This document shows positions 22,964 through 31,947 of a stretch of 34,356 nt of DNA, piece by piece. Position numbers and translations under genes: made by a program. Source of the DNA: Lachnospiraceae bacterium (GTDB taxonomy: Bacteria; Bacillota; Clostridia; Lachnospirales; Lachnospiraceae); the NCBI GenBank assembly GCA_900770785.1, contig CAAGLJ010000190.1, forward strand, positions 1 to 34,356, given 5' to 3'. Numbering within the stretch: position 1 is the first letter of the stretch; the number at the start of each line of letters is the position of its first letter. The notes under the pieces were generated by a model. It was not told the DNA's origin. It did not search any database and saw nothing but the letters and a program-made list of their open reading frames with translations.

Positions 22964-22981
22964 AATGTTTAATCCGGCAGG

Positions 22982-23395
22982 CTAAGCCTGCTTTGTATCT
23001 GCAAATTTTGCCAAAACACCGTTAATAAAGCCTGCCGACTCCTCCTGCCCAAACTTTTTGGCCAGCTCAACAGCTTCATTAATTGCGACTCCCTCGGGAA
23101 TAGCTTCATCAAACTTCATTTCAAAAAGAGCCAGGCGCAGGATTGCCAGATCCACCTTTCCCATTCGCTCTGTGGTCCATCCCCTGGTTCTTTCATTAAT
23201 CATGGAATCAATTTGATCCAGTTTATCCTGGACGGCATTGAATCTTTCTGTAATCAACGCTCCATCCTTTTCAGAGATATCCATATCCTCATACTCCAGA
23301 AACAGACGGCATTGCTCCTCCATCTCCTCTGCTGAATTGAATTCCACTCTGAACAATATTTTAAAAACCTGTTCTCGTAAGCTCCTTCTATTCAT
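22982..23395 (-). CDS. nusB: Transcription antitermination factor NusB
   Basis: A 137-residue all-helical RNA-binding protein that joins NusE/NusG on boxA RNA for rRNA antitermination. MNRRSLREQVFKILFRVEF and IPEGVAINEAVELAKKFGQ are family hallmarks, with SAGFINGVLAKFAD at the end. ATG 23395 was chosen over TTG 23407 because GGAG lies 6 bases upstream. It lies 12 bases after the Asp23 gene. Confidence 0.95.
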   Translation of the reverse strand: MNRRSLREQVFKILFRVEFNSAEEMEEQCRLFLEYEDMDISEKDGALITERFNAVQDKLDQIDSMINERTRGWTTERMGKVDLAILRLALFEMKFDEAIPEGVAINEAVELAKKFGQEESAGFINGVLAKFADTKQA

Positions 23396-23407
23396 TACTG
23401 ACTCCAA

Positions 23408-23791
23408 TTATCTTTTCTGTACATCTACACTGACGATTCGAATATCCACATCGGTCACATGCAGTCCGGTCATATTTTCCACTGCTGATTTTACCCTGTC
23501 CTGTACCTTGGTGCAGGTTCCGGGAATGTTATAGCCATATTCCATCATAATGGCAAGGCTAATCTTCACTTTCCCGTTGCTGATGGCTACCTTGGCTCCC
23601 CGGGAAAGATTTTTCTTTCCGGCCTTGCTTAACAGCTCATTGGTCAGGTTACCTGCAATAGCCGCAACCCCTTTTACCTCTGTAGCTGCCAGACAGGCAA
23701 TAACTGCTATCACATCATCGGAAATCTGAACCGTTCCCATACGGTTATCATTCTGTATACAATAAGTACTTCTATTATAATCTTTTTCCAT
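23408..23791 (-). CDS. Asp23/Gls24 family envelope-stress protein
   Basis: A 127-residue Asp23-domain protein (GTVQISDDVIAVIACLAATE, GAKVAISNGKVKISLAIMME, then TCTKVQDRVKSAVENMTGLH). In staphylococci and other Firmicutes these proteins attach to the membrane via AmaP; no amaP is visible here. It is the first gene of the housekeeping operon and has its own promoter; GGAGG lies 7 bases before the ATG. Confidence 0.93.
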   Translation of the reverse strand: MEKDYNRSTYCIQNDNRMGTVQISDDVIAVIACLAATEVKGVAAIAGNLTNELLSKAGKKNLSRGAKVAISNGKVKISLAIMMEYGYNIPGTCTKVQDRVKSAVENMTGLHVTDVDIRIVSVDVQKR

Positions 23792-23829
23792 GAGCTTACC
23801 TCCTTAGTTTCGGATATAATCTGTTCTCT

Positions 23830-23858
23830 ATTATATCATTGTATAAATTTTTTGCCTA
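23830..23858 (-). promoter_or_regulatory. Promoter of the asp23-recN operon
   Basis: On the minus strand a perfect TATAAT (23830-23835) is preceded at 17 bases by TAGGCA (23853-23858). It lies about 40 bases upstream of the Asp23 gene, in the 114-base gap after the lipoprotein gene. Confidence 0.55.
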
Positions 23859-23905
23859 GTAGTTATTTCCCTTCTGCTGTCATCTCCTGTCATCATGAGG
23901 CCGCC

Positions 23906-25156
23906 CTACATCCAAAAAGTAATCGACAGCTGCTTTGCCGAGTCGGTATAAAGGATACTGTCTCCTTCCGGCTTTAAATAGTCAAAAATCCGCTGCTCCT
24001 CCAATAGCTGGTTGAGCATTTCATTATATACCTCTTCCGTCCGGCATTTAAGGGTCAGGGTTTCCCTTCCCTCCTGCTGATAGCGGTCAACCAGAGTTTT
24101 CAGCTGCTGCCAGTCTGTCTCCGTAAACCAGGCTCCCTCCTGAACATAATAGTTGGCTTCCATGGCCCGGCAGTCTGGCAATGGGACGAGATCACTGAAT
24201 GAATGGGTTCTGAGCAGTTCCTCCGTTGTTATACAAAGATAATCATAGTTGATTTCCGGTACATGTGCCTTTCTGCCTGCTCCCTCCTGCTCAAACAGGT
24301 AGGAAGCATCTCCCCAGGTAGTATCCACATAATAGTAGGCATTATCCACTCTCACCAGATTCCAGGCATGTCCCTGGGAATTATCCACTGTACCGATGAC
24401 CAGCGCAGCCGGAATATTCAGCCTCTGCAATAAAAACTGTGCCGTTTTTGCATAGCCCTGGCAAACGGATCTTCCGTTCAGCAAGACAGAGCAGATATTC
24501 TGATTATCCGAAGCCCCCCTGTCGTATTCCGTATGGTTAATCACCCATTCGTATACAAATTTTACCTTTTCATAATCCGATGCCTCTGCGGGAATTTGTT
24601 TTAAAATCTCTTCCACCTGCTCTTCAATCAGAGCCTCCCTCTTTGCCTTTTCCTGTTGATCATAAACATAGGTTCCGCTAAAGGTAATCTTCTTTACCTT
24701 CTCGCCAAGGGTATATTTTACAAAGGAATAGCCATCCGCATAGAAGATTTCCGGATGATCCAGCATCACGCACTGAAAAATCCGGTCAATCTCCTCTGTA
24801 TCCATAGTGGATACCTCCATTTCCTCCACATAATTGGTTAAGGCGTAGAGCATTTCCACATACAGATTCTGCTCCGTAACCTGTAAGGTGGAAAAAGCAT
24901 AAAAGGGCTGCTGTGCCCGAAGTAAATCGGCCTTTTTTTCTCTGGAAAGTGCTTCCGCAGCTGCCATGCCTTCCTGCTTCCCTGCGGCTTCAGACGAAGC
25001 CCCATCAGCCTGCGGCAGTACCCCATCAGTATCCGGCAAACTACTCTCTGAAACAAGCAATTCGTCTTTCAGTATCGTATCCTGAGTGGCCTCACGTGAC
25101 ATGAGGCAACCGCCAAAACCAATTATAAGCAATAAGATTCCTGCAAATTTTTTCAT
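23906..25156 (-). CDS. Transglutaminase-like lipoprotein
   Basis: A 416-residue secreted lipoprotein. The signal peptide MKKFAGILLLIIGFGG ends in a lipobox with Cys17. The central part (about residues 190-300) is a transglutaminase-like Cys/His/Asp domain: Cys in NGRSVCQGYAKTAQFLL, His in SQGHAWNLVRV, Asp in YYYVDTTWGD. Such bacterial domains act as proteases or cross-linkers at the cell surface; the substrate is unknown. The C-terminal ~80 residues are predicted beta-rich. It is 45 bases after prfC and may be co-transcribed with it. It is not part of the usual conserved cluster, which suggests lineage-specific insertion. Confidence 0.87.
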   Translation of the reverse strand: MKKFAGILLLIIGFGGCLMSREATQDTILKDELLVSESSLPDTDGVLPQADGASSEAAGKQEGMAAAEALSREKKADLLRAQQPFYAFSTLQVTEQNLYVEMLYALTNYVEEMEVSTMDTEEIDRIFQCVMLDHPEIFYADGYSFVKYTLGEKVKKITFSGTYVYDQQEKAKREALIEEQVEEILKQIPAEASDYEKVKFVYEWVINHTEYDRGASDNQNICSVLLNGRSVCQGYAKTAQFLLQRLNIPAALVIGTVDNSQGHAWNLVRVDNAYYYVDTTWGDASYLFEQEGAGRKAHVPEINYDYLCITTEELLRTHSFSDLVPLPDCRAMEANYYVQEGAWFTETDWQQLKTLVDRYQQEGRETLTLKCRTEEVYNEMLNQLLEEQRIFDYLKPEGDSILYTDSAKQLSITFWM

Positions 25157-25201
25157 CCTATGCCGCCTTCCCTCCGATTACAGCCAACCCGTAAAAGGTC
25201 C

Positions 25202-26800
25202 TTAGTTATTTTTACCAAATTCGGACAAAACCAAATCCTTATTCCGATCCAAAGTCATCCCTACGCTCCAGGAATTGACGAACAAAAGCAGGGGATTTCC
25301 CTTCATGTCCTTCACCTTCTTCATATCGGAAGTTCCTGTCAGCCTGTCCACATCCACCTCATCTTTATTTTCAATCCAGCGGATATGCTCGTAAGGGAGC
25401 TTTTCCAGACGAATTTCCACGTTATACTCATTCTCCAGACGATATTTTAATACATCAAACTGCAGAACACCTACCACTCCTACAATGATTTCTTCCAATC
25501 CTGTATTAAATTCCTGGAAAATCTGAATAGCTCCCTCCTGCGCAATCTGTGTAATTCCCTTTACAAACTGTTTTCTTTTCATGGTATCCATCTGCCGTAC
25601 CCTGGCAAAATGCTCCGGTGCAAAGGTGGGAATACCTTCATAGCGAAAATTTGCCTTAGGCATACTGATAGTATCCCCTATGGAAAAAATCCCCGGATCG
25701 AAAACACCAATAATATCTCCCGCATAGGCTTCCTCCAGAATTTTGCGTTCACTGGCCATGATCTGCTGTGGCTGAGAAAGCCGCATCACCTTTCCTCCCT
25801 GAACATGCTTCACTTCCATATTTGCCTCAAATTTACCGGAGCAAATGCGCATAAAGGCAATCCGATCCCTGTGAGCTTTATTCATGTTGGCCTGGATTTT
25901 AAATACGAAGGCTGAAAACTCTGCCTCCACCGGATCAATAGGCCCCAGATCCGACATTCTGGGCAGAGGCGGCGTGGTCATCTTTAAAAAATGCTGTAAA
26001 AAAATTTCTACGCCAAAATTCGTCAGCGCTGAACCGAAAAATACAGGAGTAAGCTCTCCCTTCTGTACTTTTTCCAGATCAAACTCTGCACTGGCACCAT
26101 CCAAAAGCTCAGTCTCCTCCATCAGCCGCTCCTTATACTCCCCGCCAATATGACTGACCAGACTTTCTTCATCCAAAAGGGGAATAACCGAGGTTTCTCC
26201 TTCTTTTGTACCTTTCTGGGTATCTGAATAAGTTACAACCGATTTACTCTTTCGATCATAAACTCCCTTGAAATTCTTCCCGCAGCCAATAGGCCAATTC
26301 ACAGGACAGGTAGCAATCCCCAGCTCCTTTTCGATTTCATCCAATAATTCAAAGGTATCATTAGCTTCCCGATCCATCTTGTTAATAAAGGTAAAAATTG
26401 GGATCTTGCGCATAACACAAACCTTAAACAGCTTTCTTGTCTGCGCCTCCACACCTTTTGAGGCATCTATGACCATTACCGCAGAATCTGCTGCCATCAG
26501 CGTTCTGTAGGTATCCTCCGAGAAATCCTGATGCCCCGGTGTATCCAGAATATTTATACAATAGCCGTCATAATTGAACTGTAAAACGGAAGAGGTTACC
26601 GAAATTCCTCTCTCCTTTTCAATTTCCATCCAGTCAGAAACGGCATGTCTTGCAGTGGCCTTTCCTTTTACGCTTCCCGCCAGATTAATGGCTCCGCCGT
26701 AAAGCAAAAATTTCTCTGTCAGCGTCGTCTTCCCCGCATCCGGGTGAGAAATAATGGCAAATGTCCTTCTTTTCTCGATTTCGTTTGCATAGTTGCCCAT
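25202..26800 (-). CDS. prfC: Peptide chain release factor 3
   Basis: A 532-residue translational GTPase that recycles RF1/RF2 from the ribosome. G1 is ISHPDAGKTTLTEK, G3 DTPGHQDF, G4 NKMD. EIEKERGISVTSSVLQF is the switch I region, and the RF3 C-terminal domain is complete. ATG 26800 was chosen because GGAGG lies 7 bases upstream; a start at 26830 has no site. A likely promoter overlaps the spoIIIAH stop codon. Confidence 0.96.
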   Translation of the reverse strand: MGNYANEIEKRRTFAIISHPDAGKTTLTEKFLLYGGAINLAGSVKGKATARHAVSDWMEIEKERGISVTSSVLQFNYDGYCINILDTPGHQDFSEDTYRTLMAADSAVMVIDASKGVEAQTRKLFKVCVMRKIPIFTFINKMDREANDTFELLDEIEKELGIATCPVNWPIGCGKNFKGVYDRKSKSVVTYSDTQKGTKEGETSVIPLLDEESLVSHIGGEYKERLMEETELLDGASAEFDLEKVQKGELTPVFFGSALTNFGVEIFLQHFLKMTTPPLPRMSDLGPIDPVEAEFSAFVFKIQANMNKAHRDRIAFMRICSGKFEANMEVKHVQGGKVMRLSQPQQIMASERKILEEAYAGDIIGVFDPGIFSIGDTISMPKANFRYEGIPTFAPEHFARVRQMDTMKRKQFVKGITQIAQEGAIQIFQEFNTGLEEIIVGVVGVLQFDVLKYRLENEYNVEIRLEKLPYEHIRWIENKDEVDVDRLTGTSDMKKVKDMKGNPLLLFVNSWSVGMTLDRNKDLVLSEFGKNN

Positions 26801-26840
26801 GTTATTTCCTCCAATAAGTAGCTTTCTCATAATTCTGTTT

Positions 26841-26869
26841 AGTATATCATACTTTAACTAAAATATCAT
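26841..26869 (-). promoter_or_regulatory. Putative prfC promoter
   Basis: On the minus strand TATACT (26841-26846) is preceded at 17 bases by ATGATA (26864-26869). A TTTAGT/ACTAAA inverted repeat (26838-26862) overlaps the -10. It would give prfC expression independent of the sporulation operon upstream. Confidence 0.4.
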
Positions 26870-27645
26870 TATTTTCCTGTCACATGGCTTATAATTATCT
26901 TATCAGCAGAAACTTCCGTTTTTCGGGAAACAATATCCATAATCTGGGCCAGCTGGGCTTCTGTCAGAGCATCCGCACAAACCACCACGTCAACCCCTTT
27001 ATTGGAAATGCTCACCACCGACTCGGGGAAGCCTTTTGCCGACAGCATAATCTCTGCCTCCATCTCCCGCTCGCTTAAGTCAGTCATCGCCACCATCCCG
27101 TCCACAGCCTCCTGCTTCTGGCTGGCATCCAGGGCATCATTGTTGACAATCTGGGTCAAGGCTTCCTTATTTTTGGCCCTGGTCTGCTCCTTTAACAGCT
27201 TAGCCGCAGACAGGGTAGAAACAGCCTGTGTACTGGTAAATACAGCCTCTCCCGGTGTCCCTTCAATTACATTTGCATCCGTGGCAGGCTCCTGTCCCTG
27301 GGCTACCTCTACCGCCTCCGGTGCAGCTGCAACTACTTCATCCTTGCCTTCCTCACCATTGGCACTCATATCCACCTCCACCCGGGATAAAAGGGGTGAA
27401 TCTCCTTCTCCCTCCTTTAGATAATTCTCGGTCAATACCGCATCCTGATCAAGACTTTCCAGGTCAGAAGCAATATCCTCTTCCGACAGATCCAAAAGGG
27501 CGGTTCTTTCCTCATCCGTCATCATCACATCATTTACCACAAGAGTCTCTTCCTTCAGCTTATTCCCTGCAAAGTTCAGGTACCCTGCCACAGCAATCAT
27601 CACTGCCAGGGCGGTAATCATAATTTGATTTCTTTTCAAGCCCAT
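26869..27645 (-). CDS. spoIIIAH: Stage III sporulation protein SpoIIIAH
   Basis: A 258-residue mother-cell membrane protein that meets SpoIIQ of the forespore to form the channel. It has an N-terminal membrane anchor (about residues 8-26, IMITALAVMIAVAGYLNFAG), a long acidic linker (~30-150) and a C-terminal YscJ/FliF-like ring-building domain (~160-258, with EMEAEIMLSAKGFPESVVSI, then VDVVVCADALTEAQLAQIMD). Last gene of the spoIIIA operon, 5 bases after spoIIIAG. Expression is expected under sigma-E. Confidence 0.94.
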   Translation of the reverse strand: MGLKRNQIMITALAVMIAVAGYLNFAGNKLKEETLVVNDVMMTDEERTALLDLSEEDIASDLESLDQDAVLTENYLKEGEGDSPLLSRVEVDMSANGEEGKDEVVAAAPEAVEVAQGQEPATDANVIEGTPGEAVFTSTQAVSTLSAAKLLKEQTRAKNKEALTQIVNNDALDASQKQEAVDGMVAMTDLSEREMEAEIMLSAKGFPESVVSISNKGVDVVVCADALTEAQLAQIMDIVSRKTEVSADKIIISHVTGK

Positions 27646-27650
27646 CTCTC

Positions 27651-28292
27651 CTATTCCTGTTGTTTCATTTTTACTACTTTAATTTTATGTACTTCTATAC
27701 CAAATAATGCCTGAATCACTTCAGTTATATTTTTTTGTATCAGAGGGTTTCCTCCCCCCTGGGCCACCACACTTACTCCTTCAATAACAGGGCTGACTTC
27801 CTTAACCACATAAGGAATCTGCCCTCCCTGTTCCGTTTTCAGATATACCGTATTTTCCTGTACATCCATCTCCTGAGAGCTGCGTTTTCCTCCTGCTGAG
27901 TCCTCCTCCTGAATATTACTCCGGCTGGTGGGACCATCCTTCTCAATAATCCTTTCGCTGGAGGAGGCCAAAGTTACCATAACCTTAACCTGGCCTACTC
28001 CTTCCATCGCAGACAGGATATTTTCCAGCCTCTTTTCCAGAGAGGCAACGATTTCCTCCTCCCGCCGGCCTGACCATTCCTCCTCTTTTGAACCGACAGG
28101 CGAAGAGACGGTATCCGGTACAGTATTCTGACCGTCCCATAATACAGACTTACTCTTTTCTTTTTCTCCCCCGTCCGGCACCGGCCAGGCGATTACCAGC
28201 AAAAGTATTCCCGTCAAAATACAAATAAGAAGATGATCCTTTTTCAATAATATTTTTTTTCTGTCATTAAGCCATTTTTCTTTAATATTCAT
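27651..28292 (-). CDS. spoIIIAG: Stage III sporulation protein SpoIIIAG
   Basis: A 213-residue single-pass membrane protein (segment about residues 22-38, LICILTGILLLVIAWPV) that forms the large ring of the mother cell-forespore channel. The ring-building region includes RLENILSAMEGVGQVKVMVT and the C-terminal NPLIQKNITEVIQALFGIEV. A Ser/Gln/Glu-rich insert lies in between. It overlaps spoIIIAF by 4 bases. Confidence 0.93.
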   Translation of the reverse strand: MNIKEKWLNDRKKILLKKDHLLICILTGILLLVIAWPVPDGGEKEKSKSVLWDGQNTVPDTVSSPVGSKEEEWSGRREEEIVASLEKRLENILSAMEGVGQVKVMVTLASSSERIIEKDGPTSRSNIQEEDSAGGKRSSQEMDVQENTVYLKTEQGGQIPYVVKEVSPVIEGVSVVAQGGGNPLIQKNITEVIQALFGIEVHKIKVVKMKQQE

Positions 28293-28696
28293 TGAATTCT
28301 TATTTCCTCTATCCTAATCTGACCATATTGGGTCCGGGAATCCTGGAAATTTCCGGCTTCCCCCGTTTCCTTCGGCTGTAAATCCTGGCTTTTCCACCTG
28401 TCCTCAAATTCCTCCTGCTTCTCATAAAGATGTTTTTCAAATTCTTCCATATTTACTTTCCATCCTTCTTCAAAGGAAGAAATCAGCTTCTTCTCTTTTG
28501 TCAGAAGCATCTTGTCCTTTCCATGAGAAAACAGACCAAACCCGGCAGACAGAAGCTGAGCCACCATCATCAGAGAAATAATCAGTTTCACATACCGCTC
28601 ATATTGCTTTCCCATCCCAAAATGAAGGATGGTCTGTCCCGCAACCAGAAAAATCACCATCTTCTTGACCAGACTGATAAATACCTCTGCCATCAA
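28289..28696 (-). CDS. spoIIIAF: Stage III sporulation protein SpoIIIAF
   Basis: A 135-residue protein with two N-terminal membrane segments (about residues 10-28 and 38-55) and a charged C-terminal region that corresponds to the SpoIIIAF ring-building domain, shorter than the Bacillus protein (206 residues). It overlaps both neighbours by 4 bases (spoIIIAE and spoIIIAG), which shows tight coupling. Confidence 0.9.
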   Translation of the reverse strand: MMAEVFISLVKKMVIFLVAGQTILHFGMGKQYERYVKLIISLMMVAQLLSAGFGLFSHGKDKMLLTKEKKLISSFEEGWKVNMEEFEKHLYEKQEEFEDRWKSQDLQPKETGEAGNFQDSRTQYGQIRIEEIRIQ

Positions 28697-29751
28697 AAAC
28701 CTCCATTGGTAGTATATGCCGTAATGGCAATCAGCACGAAAAAGAACAATACACCATAGGCTACCGTTTGTAAAAGTAAGAGGATTCCATCGCCTACGCA
28801 GCTGGTAAACTGAATCACTCTTTTATCCCCCACCATTCCCATCAGGGCTGCAACAGCCTTAAGCATTAAACCGGCAGCCGCAATTTTTAACAGGGGGGCA
28901 AGAGTGATTGCCACTAAAAGAATGCAGCCCACGACCCCTATACTGTTTTTAATTAACACTGTGCTGCCCAGCCATAACCGCATGGCCCCTTCCGTTAAAT
29001 CTCCTACTCCGGGTATGGCTTCCACTGCTTTGTACACCGTTTCTGATTTTACCTTTTCCATAACCGGTGTTATCATTGATTGAATTATCCCGGCTCCGGT
29101 AAGCAGTCCAAGCAGCAGCTTCAGGCCCGTTTTCATCCCCTTTCTCCAAAGGTCCAGCAGCAGTTCCAGCCTGTCCTCTCCCCACACTCCGTTCATGATG
29201 GAAAACAGCATGTACGCACTGATTGCCGGAAGCAGAATACTTTTCAGCAGAAGCTCTACCAGATAAATCACCAGGCAGGCCAACTGATAATAAATGATTC
29301 CGGTGGCTGCACCTGCTGCTATTCCCAGGGTCATAAAATAAGCCGGGAAAAAAATTCGCATAAATTCCTCAATACGACTGAGGGTGGCTTCTCCGGTTTC
29401 CAGCATGCTTTGAAAAAGAGAGGTAAATAAGATAATCAGGATCAAATAATTTATGTAGAATGAAATATCGGCTATCTGATGATTTTGAAAAGCATCCTTA
29501 AAGGTAACAAAAATGGCTGATAATAAAATAACGATTGTTATTGTAATAAAAATATTTTTCCAGGTTGCCCATTCCAGCAGAATATTTTCCTTCAGTCCAT
29601 CTGTAATCTGCCCAAGAGCCTCCATCCCCCTGCCCTGAATAATCATCTGTACCAGCTGAAACAGCGAAATATCCCATTGGGGATAAAGAGACTGCAGCTG
29701 CTTTTCCAATTCATTCCACTGCAATTTACTGTATGCCTCTTCCAAACCCAT
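28693..29751 (-). CDS. spoIIIAE: Stage III sporulation protein SpoIIIAE
   Basis: A 352-residue polytopic membrane protein with seven or more hydrophobic segments (for example NIFITITIVILLSAIFVTF, NYLILIILFTSLFQSM, TLGIAAGAATGIIYYQLACL, LKLLLGLLTGAGIIQSMITP and VVGCILLVAITLAPLLKIAA). It is part of the SpoIIIA channel in the mother cell membrane. The Bacillus protein is ~399 residues with a cleaved signal peptide; here the N-terminal ~85 residues are soluble with no signal sequence. AAAGGAT lies just upstream of ATG 29751, which supports this start. Confidence 0.93.
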   Translation of the reverse strand: MGLEEAYSKLQWNELEKQLQSLYPQWDISLFQLVQMIIQGRGMEALGQITDGLKENILLEWATWKNIFITITIVILLSAIFVTFKDAFQNHQIADISFYINYLILIILFTSLFQSMLETGEATLSRIEEFMRIFFPAYFMTLGIAAGAATGIIYYQLACLVIYLVELLLKSILLPAISAYMLFSIMNGVWGEDRLELLLDLWRKGMKTGLKLLLGLLTGAGIIQSMITPVMEKVKSETVYKAVEAIPGVGDLTEGAMRLWLGSTVLIKNSIGVVGCILLVAITLAPLLKIAAAGLMLKAVAALMGMVGDKRVIQFTSCVGDGILLLLQTVAYGVLFFFVLIAITAYTTNGGF

Positions 29752-29764
29752 ATTTTATCCTTTC

Positions 29765-30151
29765 TTACAGCTCATATTTCCATAAGGTTTCAACGATGGC
29801 CAGAAGCACCGGCATACCGGAAACCAGAATCAGCATTTTTCCCAAAAGCTCCACCTGTCCCGATACAGACTGATAGCCTGCATCTTTACAGATACCGGAA
29901 GTAAATTCACAAAGATAGGTAATTCCGACAATTTTAAACAGAATCCTGTAGTAATATTGATTTTCCTGATAAAAGGATTGAATAAGTTCCAATTCCGCTT
30001 TGACTTCTGACAGAATTCCTATTCCTTTTGCTACCAGGAAAAAGGAAAGGGCAATGATGATAAAAATACTGTATTCCGGCTTATATCCCTTTAAAACAAT
30101 GGCTGTAACTATACCAACAATGGCAATGACAGAAATTTGAAGAATATCCAT
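29765..30151 (-). CDS. spoIIIAD: Stage III sporulation protein SpoIIIAD
   Basis: A 128-residue membrane protein with about four hydrophobic helices. It resembles the SpoIIIAC/AD family (IAIVGIVTAIVLKGYKPEYS, YLCEFTSGICKDAG, LLGKMLILVSGMPVLLAIVE). Component of the SpoIIIA-SpoIIQ channel. 36 bases separate it from spoIIIAC. Confidence 0.93.
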   Translation of the reverse strand: MDILQISVIAIVGIVTAIVLKGYKPEYSIFIIIALSFFLVAKGIGILSEVKAELELIQSFYQENQYYYRILFKIVGITYLCEFTSGICKDAGYQSVSGQVELLGKMLILVSGMPVLLAIVETLWKYEL

Positions 30152-30187
30152 TTTCTACCGTCTCCCTTCTTTTACACCTTCCTTTTC

Positions 30188-30382
30188 CTAAAGCTGAAAG
30201 AGACTTTGTATGGACTGGAACAGACCATAAATATAGGGAAGAATCCAGGATAACACCAGGATAAGTCCTGCCAGTGAAATTAAAAAAGCATGCTCTTCCC
30301 TGCCGCTGTATTTTAAAACCTGTCCCAATATGGTTACCAGTATTCCTACTGCTGCAATTTTGAATATTAATCCTACTTCCAT
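30188..30382 (-). CDS. spoIIIAC: Stage III sporulation protein SpoIIIAC
   Basis: A 64-residue two-helix membrane protein (IFKIAAVGILVTILGQVLKY; FLISLAGLILVLSWILPYIY), the standard size. AAAAGGAG lies 8 bases before the ATG. It shares the SpoIIIAC/AD fold with the next gene. Confidence 0.94.
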   Translation of the reverse strand: MEVGLIFKIAAVGILVTILGQVLKYSGREEHAFLISLAGLILVLSWILPYIYGLFQSIQSLFQL

Positions 30383-30395
30383 GAGCTGCTCCTTT

Positions 30396-30914
30396 TCACA
30401 AGAGAATCAGTACGAAAAGAATCCCCAGGCAGGCACCTAAAGTCAAGACAACTCTTTTCTTTTTCTCCAGTTCCTCCCTTACCTTACCAGCCAGTAAAGT
30501 AAATTCTCTGCATTGATGTTCCATCATATTTTCCTGTAATGCTTCCTCATCATATCCAACAAAGGAAGCGAAATCCAAAACCCTGCTTCTTTCTTCCTCA
30601 CTTAAGCAGGAAGCTTTCAGATATTCCTGCCAGCTGTCTCTCCATATCTCTGCAAAGCCTATTCCCTCCCCGCTTTCCATCGTATCCGCTATTTTTAACA
30701 GCACTCTTCCCTCCTTATCCGCTATTTTCTCTCCTGAGACCTTGCAGGCACAGGGAAGGGGCTGCTTTTTATAAGTAATCTCACTCTTTAACAGCTTAAA
30801 TATGTAGGAGATTCTCTCCAGTATTTCTATCCGCTTTCTTTCTTTTTCCATATACAAGTACCCAAAGCCGATGCTTCCTGTAACAATCAGAATCGCTCCT
30901 AACAGGTCCAGCAA
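30396..30914 (-). CDS. spoIIIAB: Stage III sporulation protein SpoIIIAB
   Basis: A 172-residue protein with an N-terminal membrane segment (about residues 3-21, DLLGAILIVTGSIGFGYLYM), a cytoplasmic helical region (RIEILERISYIFKLLKSEIT) and a C-terminal membrane helix (LTLGACLGILFVLILL). It resembles GspF-type proteins and anchors the SpoIIIAA ATPase. It overlaps spoIIIAA by 16 bases. Confidence 0.93.
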   Translation of the reverse strand: MLDLLGAILIVTGSIGFGYLYMEKERKRIEILERISYIFKLLKSEITYKKQPLPCACKVSGEKIADKEGRVLLKIADTMESGEGIGFAEIWRDSWQEYLKASCLSEEERSRVLDFASFVGYDEEALQENMMEHQCREFTLLAGKVREELEKKKRVVLTLGACLGILFVLILL

Positions 30915-31852
30915 GGTATCTCTTCCCCCCTTTTGTACAGACAGACCAAAAATCTTCCCTCTTTTCTTTCCAGTACCATTATTCGTTCAAAAATCTGTTC
31001 CTCTAAAAGGCATCTGAGCAGCTTCTTTTTTTCGATTTCCTCCAGGTTGTTTCCATGAACAGTAGCTAAAATGCTGCAGCCACAGCCTGCCATTTTCAGA
31101 AGTGCCTTTCCCTCCTCCATGCTTCCCAGTTCATCTACTGCAATCACTTTGGGACTCATGGAGCGTAAAAGCCGCATCATCCCTTCGGCCTTGGGACAGC
31201 CATCCAAAACATCCGTCCTCATTCCCACATCCAGCTGGGGTATCCCCTGAAAGCAGGCCGCAATTTCCCCTCTCTCATCTACAAGTCCAACCGTTTTCCC
31301 TAAAGCGTTCCTGCTTCCATCCGAAATTCTGCGTACCAGATCTCTCAGCATCGTTGTTTTTCCTGCCCCCGGTGGAGAAATAATCAGGGTATTATAAAGC
31401 CGGTCACCATTATACAAATGAGCAAGTACCTGTGCCCCTGCCATCTTACATTGGTGTGCAATGCGAATATTCAGACTGGAAATATGTTTGATCGTCTGAA
31501 TTTTTTCTTCCCGGGAAATCACCGCTTCTCCGCATATTCCGATACGATGCCCTCCCTTCATGGTAAGATAGCCATTTTTCAATTCCTTCTGATAGGCATA
31601 TCTGGAATCCTGACACCAGTAATCTACAAGCTCCTGAATTTCAGCATAGCTTATTTTTCCTGCCCTGAGGATGTCTCCTGTCCTTCTGCCTTCCTTATCG
31701 ATATACCATTCCTCTCCCTGCCCATAAATAATCATCGGTTTTTCTGCCCGCATCCGGATTTCTTCTGTCTTTTCTATTCGTTCTTCTATATTTTTCCAAA
31801 AGCTTCTTTTTGATAACGGAAAATTTTTAATAAACCCCATTGTCTGTTCCAT
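30899..31852 (-). CDS. spoIIIAA: Stage III sporulation protein SpoIIIAA (ATPase)
   Basis: A 317-residue secretion-type ATPase that powers the mother cell-forespore channel. Walker A SPPGAGKTTMLRDLVRRISD lies near residue 160, Walker B is VIAVDELGSMEEGKALL, and LVDERGEIA is also present. The N-terminal part has the family motif GYLTMKGGHRIGICGEAV. GGAGG lies 7 bases before ATG 31852. First gene of the eight-gene spoIIIA operon. A TATG-rich sigma-E-like -10 candidate lies ~60 bases upstream. Confidence 0.95.
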   Translation of the reverse strand: MEQTMGFIKNFPLSKRSFWKNIEERIEKTEEIRMRAEKPMIIYGQGEEWYIDKEGRRTGDILRAGKISYAEIQELVDYWCQDSRYAYQKELKNGYLTMKGGHRIGICGEAVISREEKIQTIKHISSLNIRIAHQCKMAGAQVLAHLYNGDRLYNTLIISPPGAGKTTMLRDLVRRISDGSRNALGKTVGLVDERGEIAACFQGIPQLDVGMRTDVLDGCPKAEGMMRLLRSMSPKVIAVDELGSMEEGKALLKMAGCGCSILATVHGNNLEEIEKKKLLRCLLEEQIFERIMVLERKEGRFLVCLYKRGEEIPCWTC

Positions 31853-31909
31853 TGTTTGTCCTCCTTTTCTAAATATATGAGAGTCTCCTTCGGATATGCC
31901 AACCTTTTG

Positions 31910-31938
31910 TGCATATGATTTAATACAATTTTTATTAT
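31910..31938 (-). promoter_or_regulatory. Possible sigma-E promoter of spoIIIA
   Basis: On the minus strand CATATGCA (31910-31917) loosely matches the sigma-E -10 CATACAMT, and ATAATAA-like sequence lies 13-15 bases further upstream. The match is weak and was chosen mainly because the spoIIIA operon is sigma-E controlled in known species. Confidence 0.25.
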
Positions 31939-31947
31939 TTCAATTGC

